Part shown: one piece after another, positions 1-5,817 of the stretch
Position numbering within the stretch: the first letter of the stretch is position 1
How the letters are laid out: each line of letters starts with the position of its first letter
Translations under genes and position numbers: made by a program
From: Actinomycetes bacterium
GTDB lineage: Bacteria > Actinomycetota > Actinomycetes > Mycobacteriales > Micromonosporaceae
Direction: 5' to 3'
DNA length: 6,673 nucleotides
Assembly: GCA_023437285.1 (NCBI GenBank)
Contig: JAEZGP010000096.1
Span: forward strand, 1 to 6,673
Notes under the pieces: model-generated
The model's input: only the letters and a program-made list of their open reading frames with translations
Told to the model about the DNA's origin: nothing
Databases searched by the model: none

Positions 1-790
1 GGTCAGGCCAGCGCCCGGTACCGGTCCCGGCGGTGAGCCGGACGGCGAGCCCGACGGTGGCCAGTACCGTTGCCGCCGCGCAGGTGGCGGCGACGAGCCC
101 GGCCAGGTCCGCGCCGGGCGCGGTGGCCCCGAACAGGCGGCCGTCGCCGACGATGAGCGCGACGACGTTGGCGACGACGCCGGGCGCAAGCGTGAACAGC
201 AGCGCGCGCTCCGCCTCCAGCACCAGGGCGACCGAGGCGGCCAGCAGGTAGGCCGCCTGGGCCACGGCGATCAGCCCGACCGCGGGGGTGACCCGCAGGC
301 CGGCCGCGAGACCCGCGGTGGCCACGATCACCAACAGGCCCGGCCCGAGCAGGCCGCGTCGCAGTACGGCCTTCGCGCCGTCGCGGTCGAGTTGACCGAG
401 GCGTACGTAGCCGGCGTACGAGACGGCCTGCGACGCCGCCCACGCGAGCAGCAGCGAGGCGATGATGACCACGCCGCCGGCTGCCCCACTGACCTTCTCG
501 GCGACCGCCAGGTAGCAGGCGGCCGGCAGGGCGAACAGCACGCCCCGCAGCAGGTGCCGGCCGGGCCGGGTCCGCCACGGGCTGACCGGCGTCGGCGACG
601 GGGCCGGGTTGGCCGGCACCTGCCGACGCATCTGCCGGGCCAGGTCGAACACGGTCGGCGTGCCGTGCCGCCCGTGCGCCTGGGCGTCGGTCATCCCGTC
701 GGATTCCAGCTGGGCGGCGATCTGCAACGAGTCCACGGACTCCCGGAGCTTGAGCTCCATGCTGTCGGAGACCGGGATGCGCGTCTTCAC
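1..790 (-). CDS. Multi-pass membrane protein of the exopolysaccharide operon (3' end beyond window)
   Basis: I translated this frame by hand. It is open for 263 codons from GTG at 790 to the left edge, so the C-terminus is missing. Residues 1-75 are hydrophilic and charged, with a Pro-rich stretch at 60-72, and are probably cytoplasmic. Hydrophobic segments follow at about 82-98, 104-124, 147-163, 168-191, 199-215 and 228-251, giving at least six likely membrane helices. The GTG start is supported by GAGG five bases upstream (796-799) and by a four-base GTGA overlap with the stop of the glycosyltransferase gene, which implies translational coupling. I do not recognise a named family. The N-terminus lacks the look of PelG, but the place in the operon suggests an export or synthase partner of the PelF-like glycosyltransferase. 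That role is inference from context. The reading frame itself is certain: hydrophobicity, codon use and coupling all agree. Confidence 0.85.
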   Translation of the reverse strand, partial: MKTRIPVSDSMELKLRESVDSLQIAAQLESDGMTDAQAHGRHGTPTVFDLARQMRRQVPANPAPSPTPVSPWRTRPGRHLLRGVLFALPAACYLAVAEKVSGAAGGVVIIASLLLAWAASQAVSYAGYVRLGQLDRDGAKAVLRRGLLGPGLLVIVATAGLAAGLRVTPAVGLIAVAQAAYLLAASVALVLEAERALLFTLAPGVVANVVALIVGDGRLFGATAPGADLAGLVAATCAAATVLATVGLAVRLTAGTGTGRWPD

Positions 791-2277
791 GCCAGCCTCA
801 GGATGCGGGTCGGCTCCGTGTCGAAGTCATCGTCGTCGGAGATCTCGAGGCGGCGCGTCGGGTCGCGGCCCTCGGCGAGCGCGGCGTAGATCCCGCGGAA
901 CGAACCGACCGCGCGGTCCACCGTGAAGTACTCCAGGGCGCGCTGTCGGGCGGCCGCGCCGAGCTTGTGCCGCCGCAGATCGTCGCGGAGCAGGGTCAGG
1001 CACGCCTCGGCCATCGCGGCCGGATCGCGCGGGGGCACCACCAGCCCGGTATCGCCGACAGCCTCGCTGACCCCGCCCACGTCCGTCGACACGGTGGCCC
1101 GGCCCGACGTCATCGCCTCGATCACCGTGTAGGGGAAGCCCTCGGAGATGCTCGACAGCACCACCACGTGCCCGGCCGCGTACGCGTCAGCGATGTTGTC
1201 CACGCGGCCCTCGAACGTGACCGCGTCGGCGACCGCCAGCTCGGCCGCGAGCTTCTCGCACCGGGCCAGGTACGACTCGTTGCCTTTCGGCGTGCCGCCG
1301 AAGATGCGCAGGCGCGCGGCCGGCAGTTGCCTGCGGACCAGCGCGAACGAGCGGATCAGGGTCTCCAGGTCCTTGATCGGGTCGACCCGGCCGGCCCAGC
1401 TGACCGTGGGCACCGCCGGCTCCGGCCCGGCCGGCGCGAAGTCGGCCGGGTCCACCCCGTTGTAGACGGTCTCGATGCGTCCGGGATCGGCACCGCAGTA
1501 CTCCTCCCACCGCCGGTTGTACTTGTTGCCCGGTGTGACCAGGTCGGCCGCCTTGTAGGCCGCCGCCGAGACCTGCCGCAGGAAGCTCAGCAGCGGCAGG
1601 CGCACCGACCAACCGAACCCGGCCGAGTTGAAGCTGAGGTAGCGCTCGCGCAGGTAGATGCCGTGCTCGGTGAGCAGCATCGGGGTGCCGTGCCGCCACT
1701 TGGCGGCGAGCCCGACCAGCGCGGCCAGCCCGTTGGTCACCGCGTGGGTGACCTGGCCGGCCGGCACCGGCTGCAGCAGTGGGCGCAGCCAGTGTTCGAG
1801 CACGTCGGTGATGGTCAGCGCGTCGTGCACGGTCAGCGTGGCGCCGGCGGCCGCCACGCGCGGCGCGCCGCGCCACGCGTCGAGCAGCCAGCCGACCGCC
1901 TGCTCGTCGCGCAGCACCGGGCCGATCGGCCCTTCGTCGGAGAGCTCCACCAGCTTCCGCAGGGACTCGGTGAACGCCGGCAGGCCGAGTTGCGGCTCCG
2001 CCAGCAGGGACAACAACATCTGGTGGTACGCGTCGGCGACCTGTGTCCGCAGGCGCCGGCCGGGCCGCTTAGGACCCGGGCCGGACGCCCACAGGGGAAT
2101 CGGCGTGAACGTCACGTTCGGCGGCAACTGCCAAGCGGACTTCTCCGTGCCGGTGATGCAGATGCCGGCGATGTCGAAGTGGTGCTCGGGCAGCCCACGG
2201 ATGATCTGGTCGCACCAGACGCTGACCCCGCCGAAGGCCTGAGGGTAGGTGCCCTCGGTGACCATGGTGATTTTCAC
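787..2277 (-). CDS. pelF: PelF-like GT4 family glycosyltransferase (DUF3492 N-terminal domain)
   Basis: The protein has 496 residues, near the usual length of PelF. The N-terminal Rossmann fold opens with EGTYPQAFGGVSVW (residues 8-21), the glycogen-synthase-like signature of DUF3492 proteins. TEHGIYLRER (203-212) is a PelF hallmark. The C-terminal GT-B half holds NGVDP (273-277), GRVDPIKDLETLI (296-308) and the EX7E motif EGFPYTVIE (379-387), whose glutamates contact the nucleotide-sugar in GT4 enzymes. PelF is a soluble cytoplasmic enzyme that uses a UDP-sugar to build the Pel polymer; the exact sugar here is unknown. There is no signal peptide or membrane helix. An acidic tail (478-488) ends in TEPTRIL. 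GTG at 2277 is chosen because GGAG lies four bases upstream and the domain begins at once; a longer upstream open frame is not family-like. It sits 37 bases after the deacetylase gene and overlaps the next gene by four bases. The symbol reflects family similarity, not a proven Pel product. Confidence 0.9.
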   Translation of the reverse strand: MKITMVTEGTYPQAFGGVSVWCDQIIRGLPEHHFDIAGICITGTEKSAWQLPPNVTFTPIPLWASGPGPKRPGRRLRTQVADAYHQMLLSLLAEPQLGLPAFTESLRKLVELSDEGPIGPVLRDEQAVGWLLDAWRGAPRVAAAGATLTVHDALTITDVLEHWLRPLLQPVPAGQVTHAVTNGLAALVGLAAKWRHGTPMLLTEHGIYLRERYLSFNSAGFGWSVRLPLLSFLRQVSAAAYKAADLVTPGNKYNRRWEEYCGADPGRIETVYNGVDPADFAPAGPEPAVPTVSWAGRVDPIKDLETLIRSFALVRRQLPAARLRIFGGTPKGNESYLARCEKLAAELAVADAVTFEGRVDNIADAYAAGHVVVLSSISEGFPYTVIEAMTSGRATVSTDVGGVSEAVGDTGLVVPPRDPAAMAEACLTLLRDDLRRHKLGAAARQRALEYFTVDRAVGSFRGIYAALAEGRDPTRRLEISDDDDFDTEPTRILRLA

Positions 2278-2298
2278 GTCGCTCCGTTGTGTCGATGC

Positions 2299-2313
2299 CT
2301 GCCGCGCCGGCAG
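2299..2313 (-). repeat. GC-rich hairpin between the deacetylase and glycosyltransferase genes
   Basis: CTGCCG-CGC-CGGCAG on the plus strand is a perfect six-base stem with a three-base loop, two bases beyond the TAG of the deacetylase gene and within its 38-base gap to the glycosyltransferase gene. No T-run follows on the transcribed strand. It could slow decay of the upstream message or set the ratio of the two proteins, rather than end transcription. The role is speculative. Confidence 0.4.
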
Positions 2314-2315
2314 CC

Positions 2316-4337
2316 CTAACTGGCCGTGGGGAGGGTGACGGTCAGGGGGGTGCCGTCCGAGTGCAGCCAGCCCGAGCGCGCGCCGCCGTAGGCCTGCCCG
2401 AGGGCGGATCCGCTGAACTGGCTGCCGCTGGGTGCCGACACCGGGACGTCGAGCCCGTCCGGCGCGTCGATGGTGACCACGCCGTCGAGCACGTACGCGG
2501 TGACCGTGCCGCCCGCCACGGCGTCCGCCCAGGCGGCCTGGCGCCGCAGGACCTCGCCGTTGGCCTTCAGCGGCTCGCACACGATGGGCGTATTACTGTC
2601 GAACGCCGCGCGGTAGGTCCCGAGCAGCCGCTCCAGCAGCGGGTACGCCAGGCGGTCGCCAGCGAGGTTGGACTGGTGGATGTAGTGCGGCCGGGGGTCG
2701 TTGGCCAGCGCGTGCGACAGCGCGATGCGGGTCTCGGTCGGCACGATGTAGTTCTGGTAGTCGTTGAACGACGTCAGGGGCGAGATGCAGGTGGTCGCGG
2801 GGTTGGTCTCGCAGATCCCGCTGCCGCCGTCGGCCTGACTCGTGTAAATCCAGTTGTACTCGTCGACCTCCTCGGCGGCGGTGGCGACGTTGTAGAACAG
2901 GTTCATCGGGTGCCGGGGCACGGTGCGCGCCCCGCCGATGCCGCGCTGGTGATGGTCGCGGGAGTCGTCGCTGCCGAGCCACTCGACTCCGGTCGCGGCC
3001 AGGGCCGGCGCGAGGTGCGGGTTGTCCGCGCTTTGCTGTGGCAGGACGCGCATGCCGGAGTGCTCGCCGGTGACCAGTTCGTCGGGGTCGACGGTCAGGC
3101 CCTTGGTCGCGGCCCAGGCCAGGTTCTGCGAGATCTCGCCCTCGATCTGGGCCTGGCTGGCGTAGATCGGGTCGCCGGAACTCGGGTTGGTCACGCAGCG
3201 CCAGGGCACGACGGTGAAGTCCTGCTCGCAGCCGAGGAACGCGTGCGTGTACGTGTGGTTGGCCCAGCGGAAGTGCGACTTGTTGGCCAGCAGCGCGGTG
3301 GTGAGCGCGTCCGAGCCGTGTTCGGCGATGGCCTCGACACTGCCGTTGGCGTTGAAGTACATGTCGAACGTGAAGTGGTTGTTGCTCTGCCACTGCACGG
3401 CGGCTGCGACGTCGGCGGCGCTCATCCGGATGTCGGTGGTGGTGTAGGAGCCCGTGCAGTCGTCGCCGGGAGTGCAGTTGCCGGTGGTGCTCCACCGCGC
3501 GTCGGCCTCGAACACGTCGTCGACGTGCACGGAGAAGTAGTTGCGGTACTGCCCGAGGTGGACACCCTCGGTCATCCAGTTGACGATGCCCGGCGCCAAC
3601 AGGCGGAACTGCCACTGCTGCGGGTTGTACGAGAAGGTCAGCGAGAGCTGCTTGCGGCCGTCGCCGGTGTACTCACCGACGAGGACGCCCGTGCCGCCAC
3701 CGCCGGGGATGGGTGCGGTCACCAGAGGTTCGAGGTGCGTCGTGCCATAGGCGTCGGTACCGTCGGGGGACGCCGCCGGCAGGTACCCGTACGTCTCCCA
3801 GTAGGCCGAGGTGATGTCCTCGAAGGCGATCGGACCGCGCAGGTGGCTGAACGCGCCCGACCGGGCCGCGGCCGTCGCCGTCGCGTTGACCCCGTCCAGC
3901 GATCCGCCGTAGGTCGTGGTCTGCATGCCGACCAGGTACGACGGCCAGACGAACGCGTTGACCTGGCGGACGCCGTACTGGCGCTCGTAGTTCACCACGG
4001 CCTCGTGCTCCGACCAGTCGGTGAACGGGATCGCGTCGGGCAGCACGATCGCCTGGTACTTCGCGCGCGTGACCCCGCCCACCGTGTCGGCCAGGAACTG
4101 CGGCGTGATGTGCGGCCGGTTGGGGTCGTTGAGGTCGACGGTGTCGTAGGGCACGCCCTCGGTGCGCAACTGGCTGGCGATGGCGTCGGTGGTGACGTCG
4201 CCCCGCGACACGACGAGCACGCGCAGGTCTACCCGTACCCCCGTGGGTGGCGCGGCCTGAGCCGGCGCGACCGGCGACAACACCGCGGCGACGGCGACCG
4301 TCGCGACAGCGGCGGCGAGCATGCGGCAATTGCGCAC
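2316..4337 (-). CDS. Secreted polysaccharide deacetylase, Agd3-like (CE18-type)
   Basis: The 673-residue protein starts with a Sec signal peptide: Arg at 2 and 5, a hydrophobic core at 7-20, and likely cleavage after AQA near residue 28. Residues 35-260 form an alpha/beta region beginning VDLRVLVVSRGD. The catalytic domain follows, with HVDDVF (271-276) as the aspartate motif and HTYTH (361-365) as the HxxxH metal-binding motif; RHPMNLFYN (475-483) and HYIHQSNL (551-558) are likely third and fourth motifs. This layout fits Agd3, the metal-dependent deacetylase of Aspergillus galactosaminogalactan, whose bacterial relatives lie in exopolysaccharide operons. About 90 C-terminal residues look beta-rich. 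Mature cysteines fall in three close pairs (288/294, 370/381, 509/517) plus C587. It probably de-N-acetylates an amino-sugar polymer outside the membrane, making it cationic and adhesive. The start is GTG with AGGAGG four bases upstream. The substrate is inferred; a PelA-type assignment is the main alternative. Confidence 0.85.
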   Translation of the reverse strand: MRNCRMLAAAVATVAVAAVLSPVAPAQAAPPTGVRVDLRVLVVSRGDVTTDAIASQLRTEGVPYDTVDLNDPNRPHITPQFLADTVGGVTRAKYQAIVLPDAIPFTDWSEHEAVVNYERQYGVRQVNAFVWPSYLVGMQTTTYGGSLDGVNATATAAARSGAFSHLRGPIAFEDITSAYWETYGYLPAASPDGTDAYGTTHLEPLVTAPIPGGGGTGVLVGEYTGDGRKQLSLTFSYNPQQWQFRLLAPGIVNWMTEGVHLGQYRNYFSVHVDDVFEADARWSTTGNCTPGDDCTGSYTTTDIRMSAADVAAAVQWQSNNHFTFDMYFNANGSVEAIAEHGSDALTTALLANKSHFRWANHTYTHAFLGCEQDFTVVPWRCVTNPSSGDPIYASQAQIEGEISQNLAWAATKGLTVDPDELVTGEHSGMRVLPQQSADNPHLAPALAATGVEWLGSDDSRDHHQRGIGGARTVPRHPMNLFYNVATAAEEVDEYNWIYTSQADGGSGICETNPATTCISPLTSFNDYQNYIVPTETRIALSHALANDPRPHYIHQSNLAGDRLAYPLLERLLGTYRAAFDSNTPIVCEPLKANGEVLRRQAAWADAVAGGTVTAYVLDGVVTIDAPDGLDVPVSAPSGSQFSGSALGQAYGGARSGWLHSDGTPLTVTLPTAS

Positions 4338-4443
4338 GGGACCTCCTGAAGTTGACCACTGTGGAGCACAAGCCGCTCTAATGCTGATTGGTGTGCGTCA
4401 CGCCGCGAAGACGTCAGACGACCGGATGCTCTAGGTCTGAGTC
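4338..4443 (-). promoter_or_regulatory. Leader and likely promoter region of the exopolysaccharide operon
   Basis: This gap separates the response-regulator stop from the deacetylase start. It is less GC-rich than its surroundings, as expected of a promoter region, and it is the only sizeable gap before the three-gene operon. I find no convincing -35/-10 pair. TGACG occurs twice on the minus strand (in CTGACGTC and GTGACGCA). CCACTGTGG forms a small inverted repeat near 4355-4363. There is no hairpin followed by a T-run, so read-through from the regulator gene is possible. The regulatory role is inferred from position. Confidence 0.4.
4342..4347 (-). promoter_or_regulatory. Strong Shine-Dalgarno of the deacetylase gene
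   Basis: The minus strand reads AGGAGG here, a full match to the anti-SD core, only four bases before GTG at 4337. An in-frame ATG (codon 6, at 4323) lies 19 bases from it, too far, so the GTG is the start. The consensus site suggests strong translation of the first gene of the operon. Confidence 0.75.
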
Positions 4444-4453
4444 CTAGGACTCA
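4438..4453. promoter_or_regulatory. 16-bp perfect palindrome, candidate operator
   Basis: TGAGTCCTAGGACTCA is a perfect palindrome lying across the TAG stop (4444-4446) of the response-regulator gene, upstream of the deacetylase gene. A related half, CTAGGTCTGA (4431-4440), matches CTAGGACTCA (4444-4453) at eight of ten positions in direct orientation, 13 bases apart. LuxR-type regulators bind short dyads of about this length, so an operator is plausible. A hairpin with a six-base stem and CTAG loop is possible, but no T-run follows. About 0.1 such palindromes would be expected by chance in a window of this length. Confidence 0.35.
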
Positions 4454-5148
4454 TTTCGATCCTGCTGGGACGTTTGCGAGGGCGGAGATTTCACCGGACG
4501 GCCAAACCACACGTCACGGGCGCTTCGCCTATCGGTAACCCTCAGCTGGCGGAACACCCGGTGCAGGTGGTTCTTCACTGTCTTGATGGAGACAGCCAAC
4601 TTCTCAGCAACGTCCTGATTGGACAGACCCTGCGCGACCAGGTCCATCACCTCACGCTCGCGCGCGGTGAACCCCCCGTGCGGCCCCAGGCCAGCGTCGC
4701 GGCGGACGAACTCCATGACGGCGGCGGACGCCGAGGCCGTGAGGTACAGCTGCCCGGTGGCCGCACGGCGCACGATGCCGGCCAGCTCGGTGAGGTCGAA
4801 CTGGCCGTGCACGAGGTAGCTGAGTACGCCCGCGCCGACCGCCCGGGCGATCGCGTCCCGGTCCTCGACAGCGCTGATCATCACCACTCCGGCCGCCTCG
4901 GTCACCTGGGCCGGCACCCGCTGCCCGTCGAGGCCCGGCAGTTGCGCGTCGAGCACGACGACATCAGGCGCGCAGGGGCCTACCTGGGCGAGCAGCTCGG
5001 CGATGTCGCCGACCTCGGCGACCACGGCGATGTCGGGCTCGCGTTCGAGCAGCGTGCGAAGACCGAGTCGGACTACGTCGTTGTGGTCGGCGATGAGGAC
5101 ACGCAGGCGCGCCGCGTCCGCTTGTGACGCGACAACGGATTCGTCCAC
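4444..5148 (-). CDS. LuxR/NarL-family response regulator with an atypical receiver domain
   Basis: The protein has 234 residues. A receiver domain (about 14-130) carries the likely phospho-acceptor D67 in PDVVVLDAQLPGLDG and the switch residue S92. The LuxR HTH (about 159-210) is canonical: FTAREREVMDLVAQGLSNQD, then VSIKTVKNHLHRVFRQL. Two receiver positions deviate: the first acidic-pocket residue is alanine (IADHN in place of the usual IADDH) and the conserved lysine of YLLKD is histidine (H114 in YLVHG). GTG at 5148 is chosen because GGGGAGG lies seven bases upstream and the domain begins soon after. A GTG at 5238 would add 30 residues of Arg-rich, uncharacteristic sequence with no ribosome site. 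No histidine kinase is adjacent, so it is an orphan here. It is the gene immediately upstream of the exopolysaccharide operon, in the same orientation, and probably controls it; that link is inference. Confidence 0.9.
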   Translation of the reverse strand: MDESVVASQADAARLRVLIADHNDVVRLGLRTLLEREPDIAVVAEVGDIAELLAQVGPCAPDVVVLDAQLPGLDGQRVPAQVTEAAGVVMISAVEDRDAIARAVGAGVLSYLVHGQFDLTELAGIVRRAATGQLYLTASASAAVMEFVRRDAGLGPHGGFTAREREVMDLVAQGLSNQDVAEKLAVSIKTVKNHLHRVFRQLRVTDRRSARDVWFGRPVKSPPSQTSQQDRNES

Positions 5149-5155
5149 CGGCGAG

Positions 5156-5162
5156 CCTCCCC
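5156..5162 (-). promoter_or_regulatory. Shine-Dalgarno that fixes the response-regulator start
   Basis: The minus strand reads GGGGAGG, seven bases before GTG at 5148. The longer in-frame start at 5238 has no comparable site, which decides for the shorter 234-residue protein. Confidence 0.7.
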
Positions 5163-5216
5163 AGGGTCCCACCGTTCGAAGCGGGGCAGCTTTCGTGGGA
5201 CGCGTGTGTTTCCGCG

Positions 5217-5234
5217 CCGTTCGCTGTCGAACGG
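5217..5234. repeat. Inverted repeat CCGTTCG-CTGT-CGAACGG, with a third copy nearby
   Basis: A seven-base perfect stem with a four-base loop lies between the candidate promoter and the start of the response-regulator gene. The same heptamer CCGTTCG recurs at 5172-5178. It could be a 5'-UTR hairpin or a binding site for an autoregulator. No function can be shown from the sequence alone. Confidence 0.4.
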
Positions 5235-5240
5235 GCACCT

Positions 5241-5270
5241 AGGGTAAATCGAAATTCATGGAATCCGTAA
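5241..5270 (-). promoter_or_regulatory. Weak candidate promoter of the response-regulator gene
   Basis: On the minus strand TTACGG (5265-5270) and TACCCT (5241-5246) are 18 bases apart. TACCCT fits the loose actinobacterial TAnnnT -10, while the -35 is poor. The tract is locally AT-rich. A CCTAGG hexamer (5238-5243) overlaps the -10. Transcription from here would give a leader of about 85 bases that contains the CCGTTCG inverted repeat. Confidence 0.25.
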
Positions 5271-5361
5271 CTCTTCGCAAGCATCCGGAACGCAGAGTGA
5301 CCGAGATCCGTCTGTTCAGGTCTGCGCGGGGGCTGGTGAAGGCCTCGTCGGCCGCGGGAAA

Positions 5362-5474
5362 ATGGGAAACGCGAGCCAGTGTCACTGGAACTATCGCGTC
5401 TACGACGGCGACCAGCTACTCACCGGCTGGGTTGACCACGAGGACCGCCAGGAGATCGTCAACAGGCGTTGGGG
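5362..5474 (+). other. Possible small protein or gene remnant
   Basis: From ATG at 5362 the frame encodes MGNASQCHWNYRVYDGD and then LLTGWVDHEDRQEIVNRRWG. The composition is balanced and most third positions are G or C, unlike the two alternative frames. After about 5474 the frame runs antisense to the acyl-CoA dehydrogenase remnant and stops looking like protein, so the 147-codon open frame is probably a real or fossil start fused to shadow sequence. GCGGGAAA just before the ATG is only a weak ribosome site. I do not recognise a family. It may be the 5' remnant of a gene cut at the same junction that damaged the dehydrogenase gene. Confidence 0.25.
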
Positions 5475-5772
5475 TCAGGTGGTAGCGCGCGCGAGTGCGC
5501 GGGCGATGATCCGTCGCTGGATCTGGGCGGTGCCCTCGAAGATGTCCAGGATCTTGATGTCGCGGTACCACTTCTCCACCAGCAGGTCGGTGCTCGCCCC
5601 CTCGGGCCCGGTCCAGGGCGACGTCCATCCGCGTGAGCTCCTCGTCGACGACCGTGCGCCGGTCCGGGCGGAACCCGTGGCGCCGCTCGCGGAGCACATC
5701 CCTGGTGACGTCGAGCGCGGCCTGGGCGATCGCCAGGGATTCGGCCCCGACGAGGGGCCTGCTGCCGTTGAG
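5475..5772 (-). pseudogene. Acyl-CoA dehydrogenase C-terminal remnant, deleted and frameshifted
   Basis: Two pieces in different minus-strand frames match the C-terminal helical domain of acyl-CoA dehydrogenases. The upstream piece (from 5772 to about 5610) encodes LNGSRPLVGAESLAIAQAAL and then DVTRDVLRERRHGFRP, matching the family's RPxVGAxxxGIAxxALxxA..YxxER start of that domain. The downstream piece (from about 5590 to the TGA at 5475-5477) encodes DLLVEKWYRDIKILDIFEGT followed by AQIQRRIIARALAR. This is the very end of the enzyme and includes FEGT, the position of the catalytic glutamate in medium-chain-type enzymes. Joining them needs a frame change near 5590-5620, and about 40-50 residues normally lying between the pieces are missing. 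The FAD-binding N-terminal two-thirds is absent: the kinase-like gene ends at 5818. This is a decayed gene end left by recombination. The family call is firm; the deletion size is estimated from the typical family layout. Confidence 0.75.
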
Positions 5773-5817
5773 CGACCCAGATCCGCGACAAACCCCGTTG
5801 GTTGACGGTATCCCGTT

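Larger units (their letters stand above)
5149..5474. other. 326-base region without a confident gene
   Basis: This stretch holds the ribosome site, inverted repeats and candidate promoter of the response regulator at its left end, and an uncertain plus-strand reading frame from 5362 at its right end. Between about 5275 and 5360 I see nothing recognisable. An ATG at 5258 opens a 75-codon plus-strand frame, but its Ser/Thr/Arg-rich product and mixed third-position bases do not look coding. Confidence 0.5.

Noticed and set aside
3..578. 191-codon minus-strand open frame
   Set aside because: Its product is almost all Arg, Gly, Ala and Pro. A different minus-strand frame across the same bases gives a clear membrane protein coupled to the glycosyltransferase gene.
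967..2319. 450-codon plus-strand open frame opposite the glycosyltransferase gene
   Set aside because: The product is Arg/Gly/Gln-rich with no family character and lies antisense to a well-supported GT4 gene.
2278..2580. Longer N-terminus for the glycosyltransferase (upstream start at 2580)
   Set aside because: The extra 101 residues are Arg/Gly-rich, overlap the end of the deacetylase gene in another frame, and precede a GTG with its own ribosome site exactly where the family domain begins.
2289..4349. 686-codon plus-strand open frame opposite the deacetylase gene
   Set aside because: It is antisense to a gene with a signal peptide and catalytic motifs. Its Val/Arg/Gly/Asp-rich product is typical of antisense frames in GC-rich DNA.
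4438..4453. Palindrome as an intrinsic terminator
   Set aside because: The stem is only six bases with a CTAG loop and no T-run follows on the transcribed strand, so an operator is more likely.
5149..5238. Longer N-terminus for the response regulator (GTG at 5238)
   Set aside because: There is no ribosome site before 5238, while GGGGAGG lies seven bases before GTG 5148; the added residues are not receiver-like.
5258..5485. 75-codon plus-strand frame from ATG 5258
   Set aside because: It has a Ser/Thr/Arg-rich product, irregular third-position composition and no ribosome site; a neighbouring frame looks more protein-like.
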